Shown: positions 45,929 through 57,825 of the stretch, in pieces
How the letters are laid out: each line of letters starts with the position of its first letter
Position numbering within the stretch: the stretch's first letter is position 1
Assembly: GCA_029216955.1 (NCBI GenBank)
Contig: JANAVB010004000.1
Location: 4,029,083-4,093,082 of the forward strand
DNA length: 64,000 nt
Source: Iris pallida
Taxonomy: Eukaryota; Streptophyta; Magnoliopsida; Asparagales; Iridaceae
Direction: 5' to 3'
Notes under the pieces: generated by a model
Database searches by the model: none
The model's input: the letters and a program-made list of their open reading frames with translations, nothing else
What the model was told of the DNA's origin: nothing
Position numbers and translations under genes: made by a program

Positions 45929-45947
45929 TGGTGACTCTGATGGGGAC
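45929..45947 (+). promoter_or_regulatory. Putative primer-binding site of element E
   Basis: TGGTGACTCTGATGGGGAC follows CCACAAAAA. The start TGG and position fit a PBS. From memory, Tat/Ogre-type elements use a tRNA-Arg-like PBS of similar text (TGGCGACTCTG...), so this fits the Tat assignment of the downstream pol. The exact tRNA has not been checked. Confidence 0.6.
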
Positions 45948-46532
45948 TACCTTTTTCTCTGACGAGAAGGTGGTGACGCAATCCGATACCGACAAAGTGG
46001 GGAGCACTCAAAAGATGTTGATTGTGAAGTTCGATCAGCAGGCATTCGAAGAGATACTCTCGAGGGAAGGCTCTACTTCTTCAAAATCAGTGAAGCCGAA
46101 CAAGTCTCGCAAGACTTGGCTTCTGAAGGCTCGTGGTGCAACCGAAGGACTAGGCGTATAGAGCTCCTCTGTGGGCGCATGGCTCTGCCACAGAAGCTCC
46201 ACAAATGAAGAAGGCTCATACCGTTCCGGGCTCTACTAGCCCAGCGACTTCTCTCTTGTACAACCAACAACAGAGTGTTCAACGCTTGAGACTTGGCAAA
46301 GGAAAATACTACGATGCTAAGAATCAAAGCGTTCGACACTCTGGGCAAACTCAGCGAGGCTTACGAATGAAGGAGACGAAACTAGAAGAAAACAGCGCCG
46401 CTTCACCAAGCATGCGCCTAAAGCTATGCGCCCAAAAGGGTGTATGGGCGCATAACTCTGGCCAGAAGACTTCTGTCTTCGACAGATTATGCATCCAGGG
46501 TCATGCGCCAAGGCTATGCGCCCAAGCTCTAC
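45948..46532 (+). other. Leader of element E with short open frames, cut by element D
   Basis: An open frame from 45931 to 46161 (MVTLMGTTFFSDEKVV, ending KARGATEGLGV) and another from 46205 show no known domain. Tat elements often carry an extra ORF ahead of gag, so a decayed version is possible. The stretch 46379-46432 is an inverted, imperfect copy of the centre of the 281-bp modules. GGGCGCAT and ATGCGCCCA words recur (46168, 46435-46460, 46512-46524), like those in the C LTR. The leader resumes at 56955 after D. Confidence 0.5.
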
Positions 46533-46537
46533 TGACC
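46533..46537. repeat. 5-bp target site duplication of element D (left copy)
   Basis: TGACC precedes the D LTR and is repeated at 56950-56954 after the other LTR. Confidence 0.95.
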
Positions 46538-49215
46538 TGTCACGCCCCAGAACCAGAATACTGGAGAGCGGGGGCAGACACAGCCAGCTACGTATATTGA
46601 AATAGAATACATCTCAACTATACAGTCACGGCTGTCTAGATATGAGGGTTTACTACAAGCCAGCAGTCTCTTAAGGTCAAGCCTATTGTCTCAATCTCAA
46701 GCAATTAACAGAGTTACAAGATGTTAGAGCATCAAATATATATATATAAGGCGTCCCAAATATTACATATTGGATGATCATGAAGCTAGTCGTACAAAAT
46801 GATAGGACTAGCAAGAGTTCAGTCATACATGATCAACCCTAGGATTTGTTAATCATGTTTACAGCCCGTAGGCAGACAATAAGTAAATGTGCGTCGAGCT
46901 AACAGGTGCTCGTCGGCTAAACGCCTCAAAAGAATAAATTTACATATAAGTGGGTGAAACAAAAAAGGAAAATCCACTCTTGGCCCGGGTTCCGTCTAGT
47001 TGTCACCATTGGGCTGGAAACTCGGTAGATCCTCGGGAGCTGCTCCGAAATCTGGCCACACAAAACCAGCTGGGTCAAACCCCAGAAAGAGCAAGTGCCA
47101 CAAAGGAGGCCACAAATAAGAACAAAAGCCAGCATATCAGAACATAAAGAATAAAAGAAAGTACAAGTAATAAAAGTACACAAGGCGATAGACGACTAGG
47201 GACGTGGACCCATTCCGGGAGCCAGGTTACAATCCTTAAACCAAACAAGGACCGGGATTGTACCCCTTCGCCTGAATAGCTCACTGTCTCTACCCATTTA
47301 TCGTTAAGATAAGTAAAACAAACATGCTCAGGAGATAGCAGGTACTGGGGCTAGACAAGACTTAGACAAGGCTGGACACCATCCATTCACAATCGGCCAA
47401 GCAAATACTACGGCTTACTACTTTAACTAACTAGGGTTATCACAAGCCTAATTACTAACAAGATGCAAGTGAGAAACTCCCAGTCCCAAGCCCTGCAGAC
47501 CATCCAGTTATCCTTCCGCGGATTGAGAGTATGGTTGGGTACATCGTCCAGGAAACGATATACCCTTAGGTGACTTAGAAGGTGCAACACATGACAGTGT
47601 GCTGGAAATGTGCTCTACTCGTCGGCAAGCTACAAGTCCATTAAAGCGCCCAGATAACGAGATTGCCTGTGACTGGGAATTCTCCATGTTCTAGTTTGAT
47701 CTAATCATTAGCCTAATCCAATTTAGCGCGAGTCCCTGGCCGTGGTACCCAGGAAGTCACGTCCTAGACATGATGCAAGACAAGACAAGTGGATTGTGCA
47801 AACAAGCAAGCAGGAACACCCACGGTGTCAAGGCAAGTCAAGTCAAGTTATCAAGTCAAGTCAAGTCAAGAGTGCGCCGCCACGGGCCACTATCAAGTTA
47901 TCAAGGTAAATCATGTCAGGGTACTTGTCAGGGGTGCGCCACGACGGGCCACTATCAAGTCAGGTTGGTCGTGTCAGGAGTGCACCACTACGGGTCACTG
48001 TCATGTTATACTAGTTCCTTGTCATACCATGCTGTGTACAATAGTTATTCCAAACATATTAAGCAAAATCAAGTTCATGCCAAAAGGCGTAAAATACCTA
48101 ATAAAATACTAATATAAAAATAGGACTATAGAAGAGCCAAGATCAAGAAATAACAAATTCATCATAGACAAGTGAGCTGCACAGGGTATATACTGCGCAG
48201 GGTGCCAAGTGCGCAGGGTGAGCTGCGCAGGGTACCAACTGCGCAGGGTGCCAAGTGCGCAGGGGCAGATGGCGCACAGATGGATTGCACAGAAGGTAGA
48301 CTGCGCAGGAGTGAACTGCGCAGGAGTTGGTTGCGCAGAGATAGATTGCGCAATGGTCGAATTGCGCAGGGGTTGCTTTGTGCATGGCTGGCTTGCGCAT
48401 GGCTAGCTTGCGCCAGCGCAATCCAGCGCAGCGCAAAGCACTGGCCAAGGATCTTGCGCAAATGGCCATGCGCTAAAGAGCACAGGTCAGGGTGCACAAA
48501 TGGCCTTGCACTAAAGAGCGCAGGCCAGGGAATAGTGCGCAATCGGCCAGGTGCTAAAAAGCATTGGCCGAGAGCTCCACCATGGCTGAACTCTCAAGAA
48601 CACCAAGAACACCAAGTTCAAATCTTCACAACTTAGCCAAATCAAAACCAAATTTAGATTTTCAAAGTTCTAACTTGAGTAAAATTGAATTCTCTTCCAC
48701 ATGGAAGCATCAAAACAAGCAAAAATCAAAGTTTAATAGATCAAAACCAAGGATTTCCGAAAATGGTTAAAACCTAGATCTAGAAGAATGAAAGCTCCAA
48801 ATCACAAAATTCCAAGTTCTAATGTTGATCTACATGTCCTAATCTATCAAATGGACAAATAAAATTGGGTGCTTATTTGTTGGCAAGGTGCACTTGCCTA
48901 TTGGTTGGGGAGTTGTGTGGAAGAAGGAAGAAGAAGAAGTTTGTAAGAAATAAATGAGAGAATAAAGAGGAGAGAGAAAAGTAGGTGGTGTTATAAAGTG
49001 GGGGAGTTGTGGTGTGATGAGGGAGGAGTGTAGGCTTATGGTGTTCCAAGCATGTTGAACCAAACCAAACCAAACCAAACATTCTCCACAAAATAAAACC
49101 AAGCCATGGTTAAAACCTGCTTACAAGAATCAAAAGACCACATGTCCAGGAAAATAAAATACGTGCCAAAAATCAAATACGAGCATAATACGAAATACGG
49201 GAAATGGGGGTGACA
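46538..49215 (-). repeat. 3' LTR of element D (2678 bp)
   Basis: In plus coordinates it begins TGTCACGCCCC and ends GGGGTGACA. It contains CAAGT-rich repeats (47840-47900), a TGCGCAGGG minisatellite (48177-48430), the GGCAAG hairpin (48882-48898, minus), and a minus-strand TATA box (48990-48998). Open frames across the minisatellite exist in several frames on both strands and are repeat artefacts. Confidence 0.93.
48177..48430. repeat. TGCGCAGGG minisatellite in the D 3' LTR
   Basis: About 14 copies of a loose 15-18 bp unit of the type CTGCGCAGGGTGCCAAG. The 5' LTR copy (55881-56150) has one extra 30-bp block, so the array changed length after or during insertion. Confidence 0.88.
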
Positions 49216-49252
49216 ACTCTACCCACCTTCAAAGAATTCCGTCCTCGGAATT
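49216..49252 (-). promoter_or_regulatory. Polypurine tract and pre-PPT hairpin of element D
   Basis: On the minus strand: AATTCCG-AGGA-CGGAATT (49235-49252), a perfect 7-bp stem, then GAAGGTGGGTAGAGT up to the 3' LTR. The fifth base pair is C-G here but T-A in B, a compensatory change. Confidence 0.8.
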
Positions 49253-49384
49253 TAATCAAGGGGCTAAAGATTGCCACGACAAGCTATACTAAGCACAGAC
49301 AAGCTACACTAAGCAGTTCAATCATACAATCATACAATGCAAGCAAGGAAGAGAAAGCGTAAGGCATAAGAAAGACATTATACC

Positions 49385-52300
49385 TCACGAGTCAAACAGG
49401 TAGGGATATCGCGATCGGATGTCGTCCTCACGCTCCCACGTTGACTCACCTAGAGAGTGATGACCCCAAGCAACACGGACTAAGTTAATAGTCTTGTTCT
49501 TGAGCGTCTTTTCTCTCCGGTCCAATATAGACACGGGCCTCTCCTCATACGAAAGGTTGGTACCAACAACCAATTCCGAATGATCTAGGATATGGCTCGG
49601 GTCCGGGATATACCGTCTTAATTGGGATACATGGAATACATCATGTACCTCACTAGCGACGGCGGAAGAGCGAGACGATAGGACACATCGCCTACTCGCT
49701 CTAGAATATCGAACGGCCCTATATACCTAGGACTAAGCTTTCCCCGTACGCCAAAACGAATGACGCCGCGGGTAGGCGAGATCCTAAGGAATACATGGTC
49801 GCCGACGGCAAATTCTAAGGGACGCCGATGAGCATCGGCCCAATGGCGCTGGCGATCCTGAGCAACTCGGAGGTGATCTCTGACCTTCCTGACCACTTCA
49901 ACCGTCTGAGAAATCAGTTCTGGACCGAGCATCTGCCTCTCTCCGACATCGTCCCATGCTAACGGAGATTTGCATTTCCTGCCATACAGAGCCTCGAAGG
50001 GTGCCATCTGGATACTAGCCTGGAAACTATTGTTGTACGAGAATTCCACCAGGTGCAGGTGATCCTCCCATGAACCACCAAAGTCAAGGGTACACGACCG
50101 CAACATATCTTCAAGAGTTTGTATAGTACGCTCTGACTGCCCATCTGTCTGCGGATGATACGCTGAGCTGAACTTGAGACGAGTTCCCAAACTTTGATGA
50201 AGACTGTGCCAGAAGTGCGATGTGAATCTCGTATCCCTGTCTGATACTACGCTGACTGGCACTCCGTGAAGTCGGACGATCTGCCTGAGATACATCTCTG
50301 CTAGCTGCGCCGTCGACTGTCCAACTCTAAATGGAAGAAAGTGTGCCACCTTGGTAAGCCTGTCCACAATGACCCAAATAGCATCTCTGCCTGCCGGAGA
50401 TCTGGGTAACCCAGTCACGAAATCCATGGTAATGTGCTTCCATTTCCATTCTGGGATCGGTAAAGGTTGAAGAAGTCCAGCTGGCCTCTGATGTTCAGCC
50501 TTGACCTGTTGGCAAACCAAACATCGAGAGACATACCGGGCTATCTCCCTCTTCATACCATTCCACCAAAAGTGTTGACGAATATCTCTGTACATCTTCG
50601 TGCTGCCTGGATGGATGGAATACTGCGAACTGTGAGCCTCTGCCATGACTTCCTGTCTGATATCTCCACTGGGTACACAAAGACGCGTGCCGTGTCGAAG
50701 TGTACCGTCTTCATGAATACATAGCTCTGGCCTTCTTCCTGCCTCGCACTCTACTCTGAGCCGCTGAATCTTGGAATCTGCTAACTGTGCTGTCCGGATC
50801 CTCTCAACTATGGTGGACTGAATCTGTAGGCTGGCCATCAAGGCCACATTGGAAGGGAGGACAACTTCTATACCCATCTTCTGAAGATCTGCCAATAGCT
50901 CTGGTTGCGCCGTCAAGAAATAAACTCCGGCTCTCCGGCTCAACGCATCTGCTACTACGTTGGCCTTCCCTGGATGATACTGCAAATCCACATCGTAGTC
51001 CACCAGTAGCTCGAGCCATCTTCTCTGCCGCATATTAAGATCCTTCTGGGTGAAAACATACTTCAGGCTCTTATGATCAGTAAATATCTCCACTCTGTCT
51101 CCGTACAAGTAGTGCCTCCATAACTTAAGTGCAAACACTACTGCTGCTAGCTCCAAGTCGTGGGTCGGGTAATTCTTCTCATGATCACGGAGTTGACGTG
51201 ATGCATAAGCAATTACCTTCCCATGCTGCATCAAAACACATCCCAATCCTCTACCTGAAGCGTCACAATAACTGTGAATCCTCCGGTCCCATCTGGAAGG
51301 GTGAGAATGGGAGCCGTTATCAAACCTCGCTTCAACTTCTCAAACGATTCCTGACATTCTGCGGTCCAAATGAACGGCACATCCTTACGGGTCAACTGGG
51401 TCATCGGCGCTGAAATCCTTGCAAAATCAGAGACAAACCGCCGGTAGTAGCCGGCCAATCCAAGAAAGCTGCGAACTTCTGCCACTGAGCTGGGTACTGG
51501 CCATGCCTCGATAGCCACAATCTTCTGGGGATCCACTTCCACTCCTCCTCTGGTAATGATGTGACCCAAGTAAGAAATGCGATCGAGCCAGAACTCGCAT
51601 TTACTGAACTTGGCGTACAACTGGTGCTCTCTGAGAATCTGGAGGACAATTCTGAGATGCTGCTCATGCTCTGCTCCACTCTTGCTATAGACCAGGATGT
51701 CATCAAGAAACACTATCACAAACTGATCCAAGTAAGGCATAAAAATACGGTTCATGAGGTCCATGAACACTGCCGGCGCATTGGTCGCTCCAAAGGGCAT
51801 AACTAGAAACTCCCAATGTCCGTACCTAGATCTGAACGCCGTCTTCGGGATGTCTTGCTCTCTGACTCTGATCTGGTGGTATCCTGACCGAAAGTCTATC
51901 TTCGAGAAAACTGAAGCCCCTTTGAGTTGATCAAACAAGTCATCTATCCTCGGGAGAGGGTATCTGTTCTTGATTGTCACTGAGTTCAAGGTACGATAAT
52001 CAACACATAGCCTGGACGTACCATCCTTCTTTTTCACAAGAAGCATCGGGGCTCCCCAAGGCGATCCACTTGCACGAATGAATCCCTTAGTCCTGAGTTC
52101 TTCAATCATCTTGTACAAAATCTCCAACTCTGAAGGCGCCATTCTGTAGACTCGTTCTGATACTGGTGCTGTCCCGGGAATCAAGTCGATGGTGAACTCG
52201 ATCTCCCGCTCTGGTGGCATCCCTGGAAGTTCCTTTGGGAAGACATCTGGAAACTCTTCAACTATCCGGGGCAACTGCACTGCTGCTACTGCCATCCGCA

Positions 52301-54089
52301 ATACTGGAGGAGATGGCTCTACTGCGCCTCTAGAAAATGAAAACTCTGGCTCTCCGGGAATACTAAAGACAACTCTGCCAACATGGCAGTCTATCCTAGC
52401 ATAATGGTTTCTCAACCAATCCATGCCTAGGACTACATCATAGTCTGCCATAGGGAACTCTATGAGCCTAGCGGGGAACTCTCTACCGCTAACTACGATC
52501 CGACACGAGGAAAATACTCGATCTACTCCCACAAGACCATTACCAGTAAGTATATTGAGCCTCACTGATAATGACTCGGGCTCCAATCCTATCCGTGTCG
52601 CGAATCGTGCAGACATGAATGAATGCGAGGCACCAGAATCAAATAATACAGATGCTGGAAAAGTGTTGACGAGAATAGTACCTGCCACAACCTCACCTGG
52701 TGCAACTTCTTCTTCCATGGTCATTATCATAGCCTGACCTCTAGCTGCGGGTCCTCTCTGCTGGAAACCCCTCTGTCGGTTCTGTGCTGGAGCCTGGGTG
52801 ATCTGTTGCTGGTTCTGCTGCTGAAAGGCCTGGGCCTGAGGCAACAATGGCCTCGGGTACTGCTGCTGCTGCTGAACTGGAGCTGGGGCTGGTCCTCTCA
52901 CCGAAGAACTAGAAAGGTTGGATGATGATGGACCTCCCCTATTCGGGCAGGTCCCTATCTGGTGGTCTGCTCCTCCATAAGCCAGGAACAATCCCTGTGC
53001 CCTACGACACTCTGCCACTACATGGCCCGGCTTCCCGCAATGAGAACATCCCATCGCGGAAGACTGCTTCTGTTTCTGCTGCTGCGGGTACGTCGGGGTC
53101 GAATGCTGAACCGACGTCACTGAGGCCGCCCGCCTCGGAGTCCCAATGGTTATACCCCTAGCTGCCGGGGCTGGAGCTGAAGATTGGTGCATCTGGTTAT
53201 GGGACCGCTTCCTGCCTCCGGTCCTGTCCACAATTCTCCGGGAGGTATACTCATGCCTCCTTGCTGCCTTTAACACTGCATCGAACGTCTGGTGCTCGAA
53301 CTGCTCGACAGCCAATAATATCTCTAAATGCAGCCCCTGCTGGAACCGCTGGGCCCTATCGAATTCGGTTGCCACCAAGGTGGGGGCGAACCTACTCAGC
53401 CTGGAAAACTCGGTCGCATAGCCATCGACCGTCCTGCCTCCTTGCTTCAAGTTGGTAAATCTGGTCTGCAGGTCGTACCGTGCCACCGCATCGAAGTACT
53501 TTGTCTGGAACCTCTCTCTGAACGTCACCCAAGTGACTGGTGCTGCTAATCCCATGGCCTGAGCTGCCCACCAATCGTGAGCCAAGTCTAACAACTGTAG
53601 CCGTACCACCGACACCTTCTCATTCTCAGGTGTCCTAGCTGCTTCTAGAACCACCTCGGTATCCTGAAGCCAAGCATCCGCGGCAATCGCATCTTCACTG
53701 CCGTCAAAGAAGGGAGGGTTCAAGCGCTTGAAACTGTTGGCCGCCTGATTCCCTTGGGGACCTCCTCGGTTTAGTGCATCATGAACTTCCTGGTGCAAGG
53801 CGTCGCCTCGACGATCTTGGGATGCGAGCAGTTCTCTGATAAGCCCTACCAAAGGCCCCTCATCCTGTCTAGCTGGTTGAACGGGCGGAACTGCCTGAAC
53901 TGGAGGTTCCGAGCCTCCGGGAAGCATAACTCGGGAGGCTACTCCGGAGTGCTGAGCTTGATCTTCCTGGCGCTGGCGTGCTTGCCGAGCTTCCTCTGGC
54001 TGGTTGGCAGGTCCGGGAGTAGTGCCGCTGAAGAAGACGACATAGGGAACAATAAGGAAAGGACCAGGACAGATCAATGATACAAGCAT
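49385..54089 (-). pseudogene. gag-pol: Element D gag-pol polyprotein, two single-base frameshifts
   Basis: One reading of about 1,560 codons starts at ATG 54089. Gag: capsid around residues 120-290 ([34 protein letters not shown]), zinc knuckle C348-C351-H356-C361; a second knuckle ([10 protein letters not shown]) has lost its first cysteines. Protease: FDSGASHSF near 483-491. [12 protein letters not shown], and FLDD at 794-797. RNase [18 protein letters not shown]. Integrase: zinc-binding HHCC ([18 protein letters not shown]) and DDE residues in MDFVTGL, SDRDTRF and GQSERTIQ, all present. Then GPY/F and a chromodomain (VSILDRREKTLKNKT, WEREDDIRSRYPYLF). A one-base loss near 51272 shifts the frame at the start of RNase H, and another near 49650 shifts it after the GPY/F module. 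These could also be assembly errors. Confidence 0.95.
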
Positions 54090-54195
54090 GTGATCAGGTC
54101 AAGAATCTCAGAGATTTGAAGATACGAGCAGAGATCAAGGGCGAATATTGATTGAGACATCTATTTGGTAAACCCTCACATTTCTTGATTGACAA

Positions 54196-54213
54196 GACCT
54201 GCATGGGCCACCA
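54196..54213 (-). promoter_or_regulatory. Primer-binding site of element D (tRNA-Ile type)
   Basis: On the minus strand this reads TGGTGGCCCATGCAGGTC, continuing T, 9 bases from the 5' LTR end. It is the same 18-mer as in A, B and F. Confidence 0.82.
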
Positions 54214-54222
54214 CTTAAACCG

Positions 54223-56949
54223 TGTCACGCCCCAGAACCAGAATACTGGAGAGCGGGGGCAGACACAGCCAGCTACGTATATTGAAATAGAATACATCTC
54301 AACTATACGGTCACGGCTGTCTAGATATGAGGGTTTACTACAAGCCAGCAGTCTCTTAAGGTCAAGCCTATTGTCTCAATCTCAAGCAATTAACAGAGTT
54401 ACAAGATGTTAGAGCATCAAATATATATATATAAGGCGTCCCAAATATTACATATTGGATGATCATGAAGCTAGTCGTACAAAATGATAGGACTAGCAAG
54501 AGTTCAGTCATACATGATCAACCCTAGGATTTGTTAATCATGTTTACAGCCCGTAGGCAGACAATAAGTAAATGTGCGTCGAGCTAACAGGTGCTCGTCG
54601 GCTAAACGCCTCAAAAGAATAAATTTACATATAAGTGGGTGAAACAAAAAAGGAAAACCCACTCTTGGCCCGGGTTCCGTCTAGTTGTCACCATTGGGCT
54701 GGAAACTCGGTAGATCCTCGGGAGCTGCTCCGAAATCTGGCCACACAAAACCAGCTGGGTCAAACCCCAGAAAGAGCAAGTGCCACAAAGGAGGCCACAA
54801 ATAAGAACAAAAGCCAGCATATCAGAACATAAAGAATAAAAGAAAGTACAAGTAATAAAAGTACACAAGGCGATAGACGACTAGGGACGTGGACCCATTC
54901 CGGGAGCCAGGTTACAATCCTTAAACCAAACAAGGACCGGGATTGTACCCCTTCGCCTGAATAGCTCACTGTCTCTACCCATTTATCGTTAAGATAAGTA
55001 AAACAAACATGCTCAGGAGATAGCAGGTACTGGGGCTAGACAAGACTTAGACAAGGCTGGACACCATCCATTCACAATCGGCCAAGCAAATACTACGGCT
55101 TACTACTTTAACTAACTAGGGTTATCACAAGCCTAATTACTAACAAGATGCAAGTGAGAAACTCCCAGTCCCAAGCCCTGCAGACCATCCAGTTATCCTT
55201 CCGCGGATTGAGAGTATGGTTGGGTACATCGTCCAGGAAACGATATACCCTTAGGTGACTTAGAAGGTGCAACACATGACAGTGTGCTGGAAATGTGCTC
55301 TACTCGTCGGCAAGCTACAAGTCCATTAAAGCGCCCAGATAACGAGATTGCCTGTGACTGGGAATTCTCCATGTTCTAGTTTGATCTAATCATTAGCCTA
55401 ATCCAATTTAGCGCGAGTCCCTGGCCGTGGTACCCAGGAAGTCACGTCCTAGACATGATGCAAGACAAGACAAGTGGATTGTGCAAACAAGCAAGCAGGA
55501 ACACCCACGGTGTCAAGGCAAGTCAAGTCAAGTTATCAAGTCAAGTCAAGTCAAGAGTGCGCCGCCACGGGCCACTATCAAGTTATCAAGGTAAATCATG
55601 TCAGGGTACTTGTCAGGGGTGCGCCACGACGGGCCACTATCAAGTCAGGTTGGTCGTGTCAGGAGTGCACCACTACGGGTCACTGTCATGTTATACTAGT
55701 TCCTTGTCATACCATGCTGTGTACAATAGTTATTCCAAACATATTAAGCAAAATCAAGTTCATGCCAAAAGGCGTAAGGATATAAAATGGGCGTAAAATA
55801 CCTAATAAAATACTAATATAAAAATAGGACTATAGAAGAGCCAAGATCAAGAAATAACAAATTCATCATAGACAAGTGAGCTGTACAGGGTATATACTGC
55901 GCAGGGTGCCAAGTGCGCAGGGTGAGCTGCGCAGGGTACCAACTGCGCAGGGTGAGCTGCGCAGGGTACCAACTGCGCAGGGTGCCAAGTGCGCAGGGGC
56001 AGATGGCGCACAGATGGATTGCGCAGAAGGTAGACTGCGCAGGAGTGAACTGCGCAGGAGTTGGTTGCGCAGAGATAGATTGCGCAATGGTCGAATTGCG
56101 CAGGGGTTGCTTTGTGCATGGCTGGCTTGCGCATGGCTAGCTTGCGCCAGCGCAATCCAGCGCAGCGCAAAGCACTGGCCAAGGATCTTGCGCAAATGGC
56201 CATGCGCTAAAGAGCACAGGTCAGGGTGCGCAAATGGCCTTGCACTAAAGAGCGCAGGCCAGGGAATAGTGCGCAATCGGCCAGGTGCTAAAAAGCATTG
56301 GCCGAGAGCTCCACCATGGCTGAACTCTCAAGAACACCAAGAACACCAAGTTCAAATCTTCACAACTTAGCCAAATCAAAACCAAATTTAGATTTTCAAA
56401 GTTCTAACTTGAGTAAAATTGAATTCTCTTCCACATGGAAGCATCAAAACAAGCAAAAATCAAAGTTTAATAGATCAAAACCAAGGATTTCCGAAAATGG
56501 TTAAAACCTAGATCTAGAAGAATGAAAGCTCCAAATCACAAAATTCCAAGTTCTAATGTTGATCTACATGTCCTAATCTATCAAATGGACAAATAAAATT
56601 GGGTGCTTATTTGTTGGCAAGGTGCACTTGCCTATTGGTTGGGGAGTTGTGTGGAAGAAGGAAGAAGAAGAAGTTTGTAAGAAATAAATGAGAGAATAAA
56701 GAGGAGAGAGAAAAGTAGGTGGTGTTATAAAGTGGGGGAGTTGTGGTGTGATGAGGGAGGAGTGTAGGCTTATGGTGTTCCAAGCATGTTGAACCAAACC
56801 AAACCAAACCAAACATTCTCCACAAAATAAAACCAAGCCATGGTTAAAACCTGCTTACAAGAATCAAAAGACCACATGTCCAGGAAAATAAAATACGTGC
56901 CAAAAATCAAATACGAGCATAATACGAAATACGGGAAATGGGGGTGACA
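54223..56949 (-). repeat. 5' LTR of element D (2727 bp)
   Basis: This is the partner of 46538-49215. It contains a minus-strand TATA-like CTTTATAAC (56724-56733), then about 90 bases downstream on the minus strand the GGCAAG hairpin (56616-56632), then the minisatellite (55881-56150, one extra block). The order TATA, CT-rich stretch, hairpin matches the C LTR. Confidence 0.93.
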
Positions 56950-56954
56950 TGACC

Positions 56955-57598
56955 CATACTATGCGCCCACATCGAAGAAGCTTAGGCATGCTGCCAAAAC
57001 TTCTGGAAAGCATGCACCCAAAGGCAGACTCCAGGGTCTATGCGCCCACAGCAAAAAGACAGGCCCCAACGAGTATAGCATGGGGCTGTCTTCAAGATCA
57101 TCACAGAATTTAGGTGTCGGGGTTGCCCCTACACGTGAACTAAGTCCGGATGCGCCAACTCTCCTTACAAACCCATATACAAAGCTCGACGATGCATTTG
57201 ACATGGGTTTTATGACAAAATTTCCTTCTGCTGACTTATGCGACATGATAATTCTAAGCGTAAAGCAAGGGAGGATACGACAATTCATGGCGTACATCTA
57301 TGCACCAATATTGTCATCAACTGTTGCTACTCCAAAGCAACGAGAGTGCCTCAGAGGCAGTCCATTTTTTGACGATTGCATCGCTCTGATGAAGAAAAGC
57401 CGTTGTGTGTTTCATCCAACATGGCTTCATGGGGTCCCCCTTAAGGGAGCCCCAATCAAAGAAGGTGGACCACGAACTCAACCTTCTCTCTCAGTTCCGC
57501 AAACAGAAGAAGAAAAAGTCTTCCAACAGATAGCCAGCAAGCTGTCACATCTGAAGGAGTCTCTAGGGGTACTCGGTCAAGGACAAGATTTCGTATAG
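56955..57598 (+). pseudogene. Element E leader (continued) and ORF upstream of gag
   Basis: After D, the E leader resumes with CATACTATGCGCCCACATCG. An open frame from 57080 to 57598 (172 codons, MGLSSRSSQNLGVG to GQGQDFV) contains MGFMTKFPSADLCDMIILSV, a short CIALMKKSRCVFHP segment and a predicted helical tail (FQQIASKLSHLKESLG). I do not recognise a domain. Position and size are compatible with the extra ORF of unknown function that some Tat-lineage elements carry upstream of gag. It could also be gag N-terminal sequence in a shifted frame. Confidence 0.5.
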
Positions 57599-57825
57599 AC
57601 GACGAGGACTCCCAAGCTGAAGGGGATGATCCTTCAGCTGGGGGTAGTATTCCATCAGAATCTGAAGCAGATGACCTTCACACCGAAGGTAGTCTTCCAG
57701 ATGACGATGATCTCTCCGAGTCTGACGGCGACTATCTACCTCCCCTACCTGAAGATAAGGAACTTTTCAACTCAGGGACAGACAGTATCAGCACCAGTTG
57801 TACTATTTCCTCTGTTTATCCTCGT

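Larger units (their letters stand above)
46538..56949 (-). mobile_element. Element D: nearly intact Ty3/gypsy Tekay-type chromovirus
   Basis: A 10.4-kb element on the minus strand: 5' LTR 54223-56949, PBS 54196-54213, gag-pol 54089 down to 49385, hairpin plus polypurine tract 49216-49252, 3' LTR 46538-49215. The LTRs are almost identical in sequence; they differ mainly by two small insertions in the 5' copy (a 30-bp repeat unit near 55930 and about 20 bp near 55777). The TSD TGACC is perfect. D is the only element here with long gag-pol frames, so it is the youngest coding insertion in the window. Its two frameshifts mean this copy is not autonomous as it stands. Confidence 0.95.

Noticed and set aside
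48143..48636. Long overlapping frames on both strands around the D LTR repeat
   Set aside because: They arise because the repeat unit lacks stops in several frames; the same frames reappear in the other LTR and have no domain.
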